In this document: positions 1-11,571 of the stretch, in pieces
Layout: every line of letters begins with the position of its first letter
How positions within the stretch are numbered: the stretch's first letter is position 1
Assembly (NCBI RefSeq): GCF_000499845.2
Contig: NC_023755.2
Span: forward strand, 6,082,847 to 6,146,846
Length of the DNA stretch: 64,000 nucleotides
From: Phaseolus vulgaris
Lineage: Eukaryota > Streptophyta > Magnoliopsida > Fabales > Fabaceae
Reading direction: 5' to 3'
The notes under the pieces: model-generated
Seen by the model: only the letters and a program-made list of their open reading frames with translations
The model's database searches: none
What the model was told of the DNA's origin: nothing
Made by a program: the position numbers and the translations under genes

Positions 1-398
1 GAAATTTATTTGAAAAAAAACTTCTGGATCACATAATCCAGAAGCTAAATAAGACTTCCAGAGTGTATTCCGAAAAGTAATCATGCATTTGAAAAAAGTC
101 TTTCAAATTATATAATCCAGAAGCTAATTACAAATTTGAAAAATGACTTCCGAATTACGTAATCCAAAATATTATAGAGAGACATTTTTAGAAATTCAAA
201 AATATATGGAGGTGAGAGAAGAAGGTATGGAGGTGCAGGAAGAAACAATCCTGTGTCATTGTCTTTTCTTCTAAATTGGGAGGTGGAGCAAACTTCCTTC
301 GACTGAACTCAATTCGTTTACACTAATAAATGGTAGGAAAATTAGTCAACAAAATCACTATTCATTAATTTGATGGAAGTATGGTCTTAGAAGGAAAT
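1..398. other. AT-rich intergenic sequence with short TCCAGAA/TTCCGAA repeats
   Basis: No gene is visible. The first 180 bases hold several imperfect copies of words such as aatccagaag and cttccgaatta in both orientations. Similar words recur around 50230-50390, so this is probably a fragment of a degenerate dispersed repeat. Confidence 0.4.
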
Positions 399-921
399 TT
401 ACTTCCTACACCCCTCCTTTTTGACATGCACTTCCACAATTTTCAAAATGATTATTTTATTCTTCTTTAAAGTGACTTTTGGAATGCCCATTTTGGAAAA
501 TTTCCTATAGCACACCTTTGAAATTCATGAAATATATTCTTGAACATGTTTTATGGAACATGACAAAATTTTCAGAACAAGATTTTTGGATTAAATTTCC
601 AGAATGCATGAAATACATTCCAGAACAGAATTTTCAAAACAAACTTTCTACAGAAATGAGTTTTCTAGAACAAGCTTTCAGAACACACATGTCTTCCAAA
701 AAGAGCTTTCTGGAACAAGAATTTTTTTACTCTTCTTCTTTTAACTACAACGTTCTCCTTCTCTTCTTCTTTTTCTCATGCAATGGTGATGATGTAGCAG
801 CGACAACAATGATGGTAACAACGATGGTGGGATGCAGTGAGGGAGAAGCGGATGGAGAGCAATTCGATCATTTCACCCAATTATGGGGTGCAGGTTCAAA
901 AATGGGAGGTGCAGGAAGTAA
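399..921. mobile_element. Small terminal-inverted-repeat element (MITE-like)
   Basis: The two ends are inverted copies of each other: ttacttcctacacccctcc at the left and ggaggtgcaggaagtaa at the right, continuing into poly-T and poly-A tracts. The interior has no recognisable transposase. An open frame that runs through it is low-complexity and resembles no family I know. A target duplication could not be fixed, so the superfamily is open. Confidence 0.5.
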
Positions 922-1185
922 TAATCTCTTAAAAGACTTTACTCTCCTCTCTCCCCTTGTGCAACATTCATTTGACCATGTGAAAAGCATTTTGAATATT
1001 TTCTTACTTACTCCTTGTCCTTTTAAGCCACCTTTCACCTATAAATAAAAGCTCATCCCTTTCCATTCTCATAGTTCATTTTCTCGGCTAAACAATAGTG
1101 TTAAGAGTTAAGCTTTCTTTTTTTTTCTTTTTCTTTTCCTCCTTTTGTAACGCCATGTTCCAATGCCATAATTTATTCAACCTCC
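922..1185. other. Intergenic sequence with a TATA-like box, no gene
   Basis: Contains cctataaataaaag near 1038, followed by a pyrimidine-rich tract, a layout often seen in retrotransposon LTR leaders. No coding signal was recognised. Confidence 0.3.
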
Positions 1186-2880
1186 TTATGTCATAGACAT
1201 TTAAAAAACTACAAAATCAATTGGTGGAGTTCTCCTTGGCTTCATTCTTGTTCTTCAGTTTGGATGAGAATTTGATGGAGAAGGATGCAATAAAAGTGGA
1301 TTTGTTCGGTGAGAAATGACTGTGAGTTGTGTATGCAAGGAGAAAAGGAAGCTACGAAAATGTTAGGCCAACTCCAAGCTAAATTCCTAAGCTAATTCAC
1401 TATTTAGAGTGAAAGCAAGAGAAGAAAGATCAAAAAGAGATTGGCTGGAAATAATTCAACGGCAATTTAATGCTTTCAAGTCTAAATTTTACATAGAAAA
1501 ACACTCTTATTTATAGTTCTTTAGTCACCTAGAATTGTGTCTCAAGCTTCTAAAACCCTCTCCACTCACACAATGACACGTGACACTAATAACTTGTGGA
1601 GCAAGCTTCATAATCCTCTCCATTCATATAATGACATTTGGCAAGGATAGCTTACAACGCAAGCTTTGAAATACTCTCCAATGAGAAGTGGACAAGTGAC
1701 TAAAGAGACTTAGAGAGCAAGACAAAGTGGTGCCTACTTGGAGTTTCACATGTGGCACCTTCTTAGAGTCTTGCAAGCTTCAAAAGTGAACGTCCAATAT
1801 GGCTTTGGATACAAGGCCCAAGGCCCCAAATTTTATGCTACTTAGCCCAAAATAAATTCCTAAACTACTCTGTACAAATATTTACAAGACTTAGAAGAAA
1901 GAATACTGAAGATTAGATGTTTCCTTCGAAGATGTTACATATTCTTTAATCTTATAATGTGGTGACTTGGATGGACCTCCATCAGATCCTCCCTCTTTAA
2001 AAGGATATGTCCTCAAATCCGAATGTTGCTCAGGGTGGCTACCTTTATTTACTATATTTTGTAGATTTTCTTCTAGGATCAAATATCTTTTTGTAAAAAC
2101 AATCAAACAGCAAGTGATATTTGTACAGAAGAATTAACAATAAATGTAAAAGAGGACATTCCTTTCAAGGTCAATGTACCCCTTACATGTTGATAGATAA
2201 ATATATATGATCCAAGGGATATTTTTATTTTTATCTTTATTTATTTGTTTTTCTACCTTATAAAGTTGCTTAATAGTTTGATTTAGCTATTTTGTTTCAA
2301 ATAATCTTTCACCAGGTTTTCCTCTAGAGGAGTTTAAATCCATGTTTGGTTCAACTCTAGATAGAGGTTTTTTAATTTTTAGTTGTGTTTGTAGTTGGTT
2401 TTCCACTACTTGTGAATGTATTGAAAAACTAACCACAAACTTATTTCCTCTTTGAGTGAAAGTAATTTTATTATAACGACCATGGTAAACAAGTTTATGA
2501 TCAAATTGTCCATATCATTCTAATAAAATATCACAAGCTTCTTAGGATATAATGTTACTAAAAACATTTATTGCATAACGTCTTATAAAGAGCTTGACTT
2601 TCATTTGTTGATCCACAACTAAATTCTCATATTTTTTTTAATCCAAGAAGATTTAGAAAATTGGGAATGGGCCTCTATGTTGAGTTTCAACATTTTAACC
2701 ACCAAAGTACTTTTAAAATTATAACAACATCTACTATCCATAAGAGAAGAATTTTTAAAAATTTGACAATTTGTTTGAAAAATATTCTCTCTATGGGTAA
2801 TAATATAACAAGAATAAGTTAAACCAATATGTGAAGTATTGGGTCTAGACTCTTCTTCTTCAAAATCCAAAACTTCATCT
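1186..2880 (-). mobile_element. Gypsy retrotransposon, internally deleted (protease, pol C-terminus, 3' LTR)
   Basis: Read on the minus strand, the order is a protease-like region (2880 to about 2270), a pol C-terminal tail (2106-1891) and an LTR-like segment (about 1890-1186). The tail holds the words DLRTYPF and EGG, which resemble the end of chromovirus-type Gypsy polyproteins. The tail and LTR-like part are repeated on the plus strand at about 38590-39395 with clear similarity over several hundred bases. RT, RNase H and integrase are absent, so this is a deletion derivative. The clade is an inference from the tail. Confidence 0.6.
2270..2880 (-). pseudogene. Gypsy aspartic-protease region fragment, degenerate
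   Basis: The minus strand contains phrases matching the region between gag and RT of Gypsy elements: HRENIFQTNC, then a segment where DGGSCTNV is usual but here reads DSRCCYNF, then YGQFDHKLVYHGR where the family has a PWQFD-type motif. The frame changes and stops occur. The catalytic Asp-Ser/Thr-Gly triad is not preserved, so it is not functional. The family assignment is from remembered motif order, not a search. Confidence 0.55.
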
Positions 2881-3189
2881 TTAATGGATAAAGATGTAGT
2901 TTGGTTAAATCTTCACTTTCAGATTCCTTTAAAACCAAACTACTTATTTGGGGCCACTTAGAAGAGTAATTCCCCTAATCATTTATTGATGAGGACCTGA
3001 GAGAGAGTGCACTCACTGACCAAACCCAACATTCCAGGAGGATGACTCAGAGCATGACTCAAGATACAGGGCTAGGTCAGGATCTACCTCTAGCCAATGC
3101 TTAAGCGCCTAGTCTTCCCCAAAGGATCACAAGGAGTATAGCCCAAGCCATGGGAGCTAAGCATCAACTAGTGTCTTTATTTTTAATTT
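2881..3189. other. Intergenic sequence, no gene recognised
   Basis: Less AT-rich than its surroundings. It may be the edge of the repeat that follows, since the other copies of that repeat also carry extra sequence upstream. No coding or RNA feature was seen. Confidence 0.3.
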
Positions 3190-3960
3190 CAGTAGAATAA
3201 GTTTCTTTTAGATTAATTGAGGGGTGTGCTTATCATTTTAGCTTGTGCCTAGGGAAGGAAAGTTGACCTAACTTCTAGAAGAACAAGCCTAAGGTGCTAT
3301 CTTGACTTAGTCAAACCCTAAAGGTTGCCCCTCACACTTTTACCATCCTACCCTTGTTCATCTTGTTTTCCAAGGCACCCATTCCTATAAATAGGGTGCC
3401 TTACTCCATGTATTGGCACATTGAAATTTGAAATAGAAAAGAAACTTTGCACAAATTGTGAGTGAGACTTGTGTTCTCTCAACCTTGGTCTTATCTTGTG
3501 AGAATGAGACCTCTTCATGTGGCGGCCCTCATCACTCATCTTGGAGAACCCCCACACTCCAAGTGGCGTGTTCATTCCATTTCCATCTTCATAAGCTTTC
3601 TATCATTCATCTTTTCTCTCATTTCCATTACGCCATTTCTCTTTGAGTTTATGTTCTTGTTTTCCTTCCATTTTTTCAATTCGGTCTCCTTCATTATATT
3701 TGCTTCCTTTTATGTTCTTTCATTTCCGCAAAGCATCATCATCTTCACCTTATCTTGTGATTTTCCTTTTTGTCTTTGGAAGTGAGCCTTCACACTTACT
3801 TAACCAATTGGTTAAGTTCGTGTCCAGTGGGTATCTTCCCTAGGTCTCACCCTATAATTGCTAAAATTCAAATCATAAACAAAGTGTCATCATTAAAATG
3901 GAAAAATCTAAAATCAACTCACATAATTTATTATGGATTATTTAGACTCGAGCTCTAACA
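3190..3960 (+). repeat. Dispersed LTR-like repeat, copy 1 of 3
   Basis: Shares a long colinear sequence with 33683-34525 (reverse orientation) and 46998-47960 (same orientation). Shared landmarks are a cctataaatagg TATA region near 3385, a ggagaacccccacactcc segment, a ttaaccaattggttaag near-palindrome at 3800-3816 and an end at aaaatcaactcacat. The TATA box followed by a transcribed-leader-like stretch suggests an LTR. Open frames inside it are not conserved among the copies. Confidence 0.6.
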
Positions 3961-4600
3961 TTGGATCAAATGTAGAGAAGACAAATTCATGCTTCGTTTC
4001 TAAACTCTCCTTTTTTTTCAAACTGCCTAAGACTCATTATATTCATCACCCGAGGAAGATGACATGTCTTATAAATATATTTTTAATAGTTGCAACAAGA
4101 TCTTTGAGCAACATTGTGTTTTGAAACAAAAAACCAAAGTTCTCTTTTTGAGAAAATAAAAGGCTCAAATTTGATCTACTTGCATCTAATTTGGACAAAC
4201 ATTTTTATTTAAATTAAAATTGTGGAGGAAAAGGTTGCATTATGTAAGCATGAGACTTTGGAAGATTTATTGAGAGTTTGAAAACTCCAAATCTCCTTTC
4301 TTTATTATGTTCTAAACACACATTAGATAAGTCTGGTGTAGACTATGCCATAAAAATAATAATAGAAACTCATGAACATGTTAAGATTACTTGCCTTTAT
4401 AGTGGTAAATCTAGACACAAAAGTGTTAGATGTAAACAAAAGAGGAAAGCATCTAGAAAATATGGTACCAAAAGAAATTATTATTCTTGTTTCAGGTATA
4501 ATAAACAAGAAGTGGAAACAAAGAAGATTAACCTTCAACACTAGATGCTAGACATACACAAAAGAGGAAAGATCTAGAATCCCATAAGCACCTACTTTCT
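3961..4600 (+). pseudogene. Copia-type gag fragment with a broken zinc knuckle
   Basis: The plus frame at 4278-4544 holds LDKSGVDY followed by CLYSGKSRHKSVRC. Copia gag proteins often have a similar LNKxGLGY block upstream of a C-X2-C-X4-H-X4-C zinc knuckle. Here the second cysteine is serine and the frame ends soon after, so it is a relic. No protease or later pol domain follows before the next element. Confidence 0.45.
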
Positions 4601-4886
4601 TTAAAGAAATCAGAGATAATATTTATTAGATGATCAACAAATGATATAAGATGAAAGAAAATCATCAATACAATTATCTATGAGTTAAGTTTGGAGAATC
4701 ATACCTATACACACACATATTAAGGAAACATAGTCTTCATTCTTCACATGACAAACAACTTCAATCTTCAAGAAAGATTGGATGCATCAAATACAACTTA
4801 GTGCAATCTTTAATTCCAACCAGCATACTCAAATCTTTGCCTTTGCCTCTGAATAACTATGAGAGGATATGAGATACCCTTAGGTT
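4601..4886. other. Intergenic sequence, nothing recognised
   Basis: AT-rich sequence between the gag relic and the target duplication of the LTR element at 4892. No feature was seen. Confidence 0.3.
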
Positions 4887-4891
4887 CAAAT

Positions 4892-5963
4892 TTTTAGAAT
4901 GTTTAGCTTTAAACTAGAGGGGGGTGAATGGTTTAAATGAGGTTTTCGCAAACTTTTAAAGATAGAATGAAATTCTTTGCAAGAAACCAGATTAGGAATT
5001 CAGTTGCCAAGAACAAAGCTCAAAACAATAAAACACCCGAAAAACAATTGGTTGTTTTGCAAAAACAATCGGTTGTTTCGCAAAAACAATCGGTTGTTTA
5101 TACTAGTAAATAAAACAACAACTGAAATTAAAGAGTTTAAGGAAGAGAGAAATGCACAAACAATTTATACTGGTTCACTCTTAACCCAAGAGCTACATCC
5201 AGTTTCCAAGAAACCACACTGAGGAATCCACTAGGTAATCAAATCCAGATTACATACACACACCACCAAAGAAATGACCTTGATCCCCTCAAGAAACACA
5301 CTTCCTTTGGCTCAGAAAACACACACCAAGAATGTACACAATTCTTTAGAACTAATTACACTGTTACAGAATCAATTGAAATCAATACAGAGTAATCCTA
5401 TTCCACTTCTCTCTTGAATAACCAAAGCTCAAAAGTTTAAACTCAAATGCTTGAAAGCTCTATGAAAAACTCAAATCTGTTTTTCTTTCTTGTTGTTTGT
5501 TATAAAACATTAGCAAACTATTTATTGTGTTTAAATCTTGGTCAAAGCATTTAAAGCAGGAGCGTATTCAGTTATGAAATCAATTAAAGCTCACTTAACT
5601 AACAAAACTGTTTCTGTTAGGATTTCAAACAAACAATTGGTTGAAATAGCGAATCAATCCGTTGTTTTGGTTTGACAACAAGTCAACCATCCAAAACAGT
5701 TTTCAAACTTTTTCAAAAACACCTAAGTATAAAACAATCGGTTGTTTCGACAAAACAACATGTTGTTTTTCACTTAGTTTGAGAAACACTTTAACTTTAA
5801 AGATTTGAAAATACTTAAGCTTTAGATTCAACAAAGAGTGGATTACAAAGATAATCTACCCTAGATCCTATTCTAAAGCACAACAGCAACAACAAGCACC
5901 TCCATCTTTCCATCAAACACTAGGATTTGGATTCTTCAAAGCTTGAACACACTTGATTCAACA
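4892..5963 (-). repeat. 3' LTR of the 4.9-11.3 kb element
   Basis: 1072 bp, colinear with 10190-11305. It lacks a segment of about 50 bp present in the other LTR (after 10620) and in the solo LTR. The missing piece lies between two copies of agaatgt, which suggests a deletion between short repeats. The outer end reads TT instead of TG. It carries several AAACAATCGGTTGTTT-type motifs and a ttttataac TATA-like sequence on the minus strand near 5512. Confidence 0.9.
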
Positions 5964-5977
5964 ATCTCCCCCTATTT
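5964..5977 (-). other. Polypurine tract
   Basis: On the minus strand it reads AAATAGGGGGAGAT and directly abuts the TG end of the 3' LTR, the expected position of the plus-strand DNA primer of an LTR retrotransposon. This fixes the element's orientation. Confidence 0.85.
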
Positions 5978-6361
5978 GATGAAGACAAATCCCTGGTTGC
6001 TTGTGTTGCACTTGATTGAATCTGAAGCAGTTCCTGCAAAACAAAGTTTAAGCAAAGTACAAAATCTATGACATTAGGTTAGAGCAGTAAAACAAAACAT
6101 ATGTTCTGTTTAATCAAAACAACAGCCAAAACCAACAGAAATACCATCATATCAGCAACAAAGCAGTAGAATAAAGATCACTTAAACAAAACATAGAGTT
6201 TGCAGAAATAAAGACAACACAGTATAAAAATCTCTCCTTATTTGACTTTACAAATAGACTATAAGAAGAGATAAACCATAAATTATTCCAGTTAAAACAG
6301 AATATAAAAGCAAAGGCACTTAAACTGATACAGAGCAAAAACAATCGGTTGTTTCGAGCAT

Positions 6362-7577
6362 TCAACCGATTGTTTTTCTTCTGTCATCCTTGCCATACTG
6401 AAGCTCAAAGATCTGGTTCTGAACAACTTCAATCTATTCATCCTGGGTCATAAAGTGAGTGTCCATGCTCTGGAATCTGTTGTCAATGCTTTGGAAATTG
6501 GTCACACAAAGATCATGGAGATTTCTTTGATTCTCAGCAAACCATCAAGCCTATTCACCATGTATCTTTCAAAAGAAGACATAGAAGGAATCTCATCTCC
6601 TTGATGTCCTGCACTTGTTCCAGCTTCAAAGTTAGTTGTAGGATGCTCTTCATTGTGAATATCCATATCAGCAGCTTGCTCTTCTTCATCAAAATTAGCA
6701 ATTGCAGTCTTGATGAACCACCATGATCACCATCTTTGCTCACCCATCTTCCACTTATTTTTGGTGAATCCCATCTTGCAAGAGAACCATTATTCATTTC
6801 TTGTGTTGATTTAACCAACTCTGAGGTCTCATCTTCAAGATTCACTTGAAAATAGAGCAAAAATTTAGAGATTAAAACAACATAGGGATAGTGGTAGTCA
6901 CTTAACCTCATGGATTTTTGCATATGTTCTTTGATGATATGAATCCATTTGATCTTGATCTTCTTCATGATGCAGTAGATGTACACAAGATCTTCTTCTG
7001 TTAAAACAGAATGGTTACTCCCCCTTGGAGTTAGAATCCAAGTAACAATAAGAGCAAGCACCCTTTCATCTAACTTCAAGCCTCCAACAGAACAAGTTCT
7101 CACTTGGACTTGTTGATTCTTCAAGAAACTCTTGTAGTATTGGACTTTGTTGAAATCTTCCACTACTCCAAGATTTCCTTCGTTGATCCTTAGACCAACA
7201 TACTTTAATCCAGTTACTGCAGCCCACACATCATGGGTAATCTCCATGTCTACACCTTTTACATGAGAAACAAGGTTGTTTCCTTCAAACTTAAGATTGG
7301 TGTAGAATACCCGAATTAAATAAGGATATATGTTTCCCTTCATCTCCAAGAATCTTCTTAGCAACTGATCTTTGAGAAGCTTTCTCACATTGTCAAGCTT
7401 TTGACTTTTCAGCCAATCAAAGGAGACAACTTTGGGGTTGTTGATCACCTTTGTGCTTGTCTCAAAACGATATCTTTCAATGAGCTCATTATCTCCTGAA
7501 AACCAGCCCTCAAGTCTCCCTCCAGACCTCACAACTCTTGTTTAGATCCTCTTTGATGTAGGAGGAGTGGACTCCAT
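6362..7577 (-). pseudogene. Extra ORF of the LTR element, plant-transposon-protein-like, frameshifted
   Basis: Begins at an ATG (7577-7575) with a stop at codon 12, then a long frame from 7532. It is clearly homologous to 43160-44344: both share LExWFxGD near the start, LVSHVKGV, LTPRGSNH followed by EEDL, a YCIM segment, LPDY/LSDY, and FERxxxxRLD near the C-terminus. After about residue 255 the frame shifts and the C-terminal part continues in another frame as a helical, Gln-rich tail, ending within an AACAATCGGTTG motif. The VFYxNL plus SHVKG pattern recalls the Pfam family of putative plant transposon proteins (Transposase_32); that is from memory. Its function is unknown. It lies where pol would be. 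Confidence 0.75.
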
Positions 7578-8377
7578 GATAGCAGAAAAAGGAGGCAAAG
7601 GGTCTCACACAAAGAGAGCAAGAGATGTTGCAAGAGATGGCTCAATTGATTGTTTTTGTGAGAGAGAACTACTGCACCAGATTTTATAGAAGTACTGAGC
7701 CCTACTGTAATCAATTGATATGAGTGGGTTTCAGTCTTCAAGAAGAAAAGACTGGACCAAGGCTTGCACATAAAACGTCAGAAAAAGCAGAAAACCACAT
7801 GGTCATCACATGTGATCTTTGACTAGTCATAAAGGCTCTTGAATTTTCAAGATTATGGAATATATTCCTTTATGTCATGTTGTAACTTCCTCCAGAACAC
7901 AATCAGGCTTTCAACACAACTTTATTGACTCAGGATCCTTTCATAATTGAGATCTGCAACAGAAAGAATGCATAAAAAAATTAAATCAATTCTTTAACAG
8001 TGCTGTCAGAGAGGAAACAATCGGTTGTTTCGAGAAAACAATCGGTTGTTTTTCTGCAGCATGTAGACAAATTGAGATTTTCAATTATTGACTGAGAAGG
8101 GTTCAAAATCAGATGTAAGTAATCAAAGAAAAGAGAATTTAAACATGAAACAGTAATTACAAATCAAAGGCAGAGAGATAAGGAAGGTCTTATCCTTTTA
8201 TGAAGTTCCTCCAATGAGACATTTGTTAGTGATTAAGAGGCTTCTTTTAACTTTTTGGAAAGACTTGGACTGGTACACAACATTGATTCAGTTCTAGTTA
8301 TAATCTTTTCCTTCCAAGAACCTGATCAGATGACTCAGAGACTCATGTTCTTCTAGATTCTCTGCATAAAAAAGAAT
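7578..8377. other. Internal spacer of the LTR element
   Basis: Lies between the end of gag and the extra ORF. No protease, integrase or RT motif is visible in any frame. A doublet of the 16-bp palindromic motif lies at about 8014-8051. Confidence 0.5.
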
Positions 8378-10128
8378 TCAAGCAACAAGGTTTGGTCCCC
8401 TTACAAATGTGGGTCCATTTGATTTATTTTTATCATTTGAAACCTCACAACCTTTGGGAATCCATTTCATAAAGTCTCTGGGAACATAATATTTCCTTAT
8501 TTTGCAGAATCTGACAGAATGACCTCTTTTCATGCAATAAAAACATGTAACAACCGGTTGTTTCGACTTAACAATCGGTTGTTTTACTGGCAGTTTTGAA
8601 AATTTCTTTGAAAAATTATCTTGCTTGTTCTGTGGATTAAAACATAATCCAACTCTTCCAAAAACACAATTTTGAGATGCCAAGACATTCTCAAAGTTGG
8701 ATTTTCCTTTTGAAAGCTTATCCACATTACTAACAAGATAATGTACTTTCTTTTCAAGATTTTCACAATTTTCACAAACAAGAGAGGCACACATATGAGA
8801 AGAGTTTTTGCAATGTTTTTCAAAATCAATTTTTTTATTTTTCCAGCTTTTCTTCAAGTGTCTTAACCCTATTTTCAAGCCAGTTGTTAAGCCCTTTCAA
8901 ACGGTTGTTTGAGAGAACCAATCGGTTAGCTTCTTCATGAGTTTCTTGAAAAGCTTCAAGCAATTTACTATAATTTTCAGCACTTAGAGAAGCACATGAA
9001 CTTACATCGCTTGAGCTGCATGACTCATCATCTCCTTCTGCAATCAAGCATATGTTTGGTTTTTTATCTTCACTTGATGAGGAGCTTGATGAGGATACTT
9101 CATTCTCATTCCAAGCTATATATGCTCTTCTTTACTTTCCCTTTTTCTCCTTTTGGCTTGATTTCTTTTCATTGCTTTCTTTGTTTGGGCAATCTGCTTT
9201 AATGTGCCCTTGTTCACCACAACCAAAGCAAGTATAGTTGTTAGACATGAAATCACTAGTTTTCTTGTTGCCATACCTTTCTTTGTTGGCTTCTTTGTTG
9301 CGATTTCTCTTCAAAAATCTACTAAACTTCTTGGAAAGCAAACTAAGGTTTTCTTCTTCACTTTCATCACTTGATTCTTTCTTGCTTTTGTGTTTGGCAG
9401 CTTTCAAGGCAATGCTTCTCACATGCTTGTCTTCACTCTCTTGAACATTGAGTTTATTCATTTCTAACTCATGTTCTCTACGCTTACCAAATAATGAAGC
9501 CGTTGTCAAGGATGTCAAATCTTTTGACTCAGAAATAGCTGTCACCTAGGTTGCCATGATCTATCAAGACGCTTGAGAATCTTGATATTTAGCTCTTCCT
9601 TATCAAAGGTTTTTCCAAGGCTCATAAGGTGGTTGATGATGTGGGTGAACCTTTTTTGTGCTTCAGCAATTGACTCACCTTTAAGCATTCTAAACATTTC
9701 ATATTCCTGAATTAGAGTATGCTTTCTAGCTCTCTTCACATCATTGATTCCTTCATGAGTCACCTCCAAAGTGTCCCACATCTCCTTGGCCGATGAGCAT
9801 TGAGAAATCCTAAAAAATTCATCCGAATTCAAGGCAAATGTTATGATGTTCTTAGCAATACAATCAAATTTGGCCTTCTTGTTTTCAGAATCAGTCCATT
9901 GAGACCAAGGTTTTTCAATGGAAGATCCATCTTTTTCAAATATTGGAATAAAAGGACCATTTTCAATTGCATCCCAAATTCCCTTGTCAAGAGATTCAAC
10001 AAAGATTTTCATTCTAACTTTCCAGAATTAGTAATTCAAACCACAGAAAAGAGGTGGTTAATTCAAACCACAGAAAAGAGGTGGTCTGTTGATTGAAGCA
10101 CCCTCTCCAAAAGGTAGTTTTTAGCCAT
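8378..10128 (-). pseudogene. SIRE/copia-type gag, broken by stops and frameshifts
   Basis: Gag forms the particle and packages RNA. From the minus-strand ATG near 10128 come a UBN2-type capsid region (10012-9542, with KAKFDCIAKNII, AKEMWDTL and EGESI-like GESIAEAQKRF words), a basic linker, a zinc knuckle CFGCGEQGHIKADC (C-X2-C-X4-H-X4-C), a Ser-rich coiled-coil-like stretch (9047-8835), and a second knuckle, CFYCMKRGHSVRFC. A frame change lies near 9542 and others lie upstream and downstream. A 27-bp tandem duplication at 10033-10086 creates a stop near the N-terminus. Both knuckles keep all metal ligands. No pol follows. Confidence 0.8.
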
Positions 10129-10170
10129 TGAAAAAAGGTTTTAGGATTAAACTTGAGTATTTTTCAAGTA

Positions 10171-10187
10171 CCAAGCTCTTGATGCCA
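10171..10187 (-). other. Primer-binding site (initiator tRNA-Met type)
   Basis: Minus-strand sequence TGGCATCAAGAGCTTGG, two bases inside the 5' LTR. It resembles the TGGTATCAGAGC motif complementary to plant initiator tRNA-Met used by copia elements, with a few differences. Confidence 0.75.
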
Positions 10188-10189
10188 AT

Positions 10190-11305
10190 TGTTAGAATGT
10201 TTGGTTTTAAACTAGAGAGGGGGGGGGGGTGTGAATGGTTTAAAGGAGGTTTTCGCAAACTTTTTAAGATAGAATGAAATTCTTTGCAAGAAACCAAATT
10301 AGGAATTCAGTTTGCCAAGAATAAAGCTCAAAATAGTAAAGCACCAGAAAAACAATCGATTGTTTCGCAGAAACAATCGGTTGTTTATACCAGTAAATAA
10401 AACAACAACTGAAATTAAAGAGTTTAAGGAAGAGAGAAATGCACAAACAGTTTATACTCGTTCACTCTTAACCCAAGAGCTACATCCAGTTTCCTAGAAA
10501 CCATTGGGGAATCCACTAGGTAATCAAATCCAGATTACATACACACACCACTAAAGAAATGACCTTGATCCCCTCAAGAAACACACTTCCTTTGGCTCAG
10601 AAAACACACACCAAGAATGTTGATCTTGACAACCTCAAGAGCACACAACCCTTCTTGGCTTTACAACACCAGAATGTACACAATTCTTTAGAACTAATTA
10701 CATTGTTACAGAATCAATTGAAATCAATACAGAGTAATCCTATTCCACTTCTCTCTTGAATAACCAAAGCTCAAAAGTTTAAACTCAAATGCTTGAAAGC
10801 TCTATGAAAAACTCAAATCTGTTTTTCTTTCTTGTTGTTTGTTATAAAACATTAGCAAACTATTTATTGTATTTAAATCTTGGTCAAAGCATTTAAAGCA
10901 GGAGCGTATTCAGTTATGAAATCAATTAAAGCTCACTTAACTAACAAAACTGTTTCTGTTAGGATTTCAAACAAACAATCGGTTGAAATAGCGAATCAAT
11001 CCGTTGTTTTGGTTTGACAACAAGTTAACCATCCAAAACAGTTTTCAAACTTTTTCAAAAACACCTAAGTATAAAACAATCGGTTGTTTCGACAAAACAA
11101 CAAATTGTTTTTCACTTAGTTTGAGAAACACTTTAACTTTAAATATTTGAAAATACTTAAGCTTCAGATTCAACAAAGAGTGGATTACAAAGATAATCTA
11201 CCCTAGATCCTATTCTAAAGCACAATAGCAACAACAAGCACCTCCATCTTTCCATCAAACACTAGGATTTGGATTCTTCAAAGCTTGAACACACTTGATT
11301 CAACA
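10190..11305 (-). repeat. 5' LTR of the 4.9-11.3 kb element
   Basis: 1116 bp with intact TG and CA termini and a G run at 10216-10230 that is longer than in the other copies. Retains the segment deleted from the 3' LTR. On the minus strand this is the promoter LTR. Followed at 11306 by the CAAAT target duplication. Confidence 0.9.
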
Positions 11306-11310
11306 CAAAT

Positions 11311-11571
11311 TCCCCATGTTGGCTATAAATATCAGAGAAATCATAGCATAGAGGAAATGAACACCTTTAAAAAATGTTTCAGCTCAACATTTGCCAATAA
11401 CATAATAAAAGAAAGTTAAAGAGACTTTTAGAGACAAACACACCTTGTTATTCTTAAGTTAGATCCATTTACAAATTTATATTTGAGATCTGATTTCATT
11501 TATTACTTGTGAAATGCTAATTTATTAAATGTTTAATGATAAACTAATTTACTTTATGTTACTTTACCTGT
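11311..11571. other. Intergenic, nothing recognised
   Basis: AT-rich sequence between the LTR element and an inverted-repeat element. Confidence 0.3.

Larger units (their letters stand above)
4892..11305 (-). mobile_element. Complete non-autonomous LTR retrotransposon (SIRE/copia-type gag, no pol, extra ORF)
   Basis: The 6.4-kb element is flanked by the 5-bp direct repeat CAAAT (4887-4891 and 11306-11310). Orientation is minus: 5' LTR 11305-10190, primer-binding site, gag, an extra ORF, polypurine tract, 3' LTR 5963-4892. The LTRs run from TG(TT)TAGAATG to GATTCAACA. No protease, integrase, RT or RNase H is present, so it would need trans help; such gag-only elements are known as TR-GAG or LARD types. 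The LTRs are very similar, indicating a fairly recent insertion. A related solo LTR lies at 39403-40498. Confidence 0.9.

Noticed and set aside
479..1048. 189-codon open frame on plus
   Set aside because: Low complexity, spans the MITE border, and resembles no protein family.
3348..3843. Several overlapping open frames
   Set aside because: They lie in an LTR-like repeat and are not kept in the other two copies.
7529..7771. 80-codon frame on minus upstream of the extra ORF
   Set aside because: Different frame from the conserved protein, Leu/Ser-rich, not found in the second element.
4892..11305. Regularly paired palindromes resembling a CRISPR array
   Set aside because: Spacers are not unique equal-length sequences, the copies are scattered over 6 kb, and the context is a plant retrotransposon.
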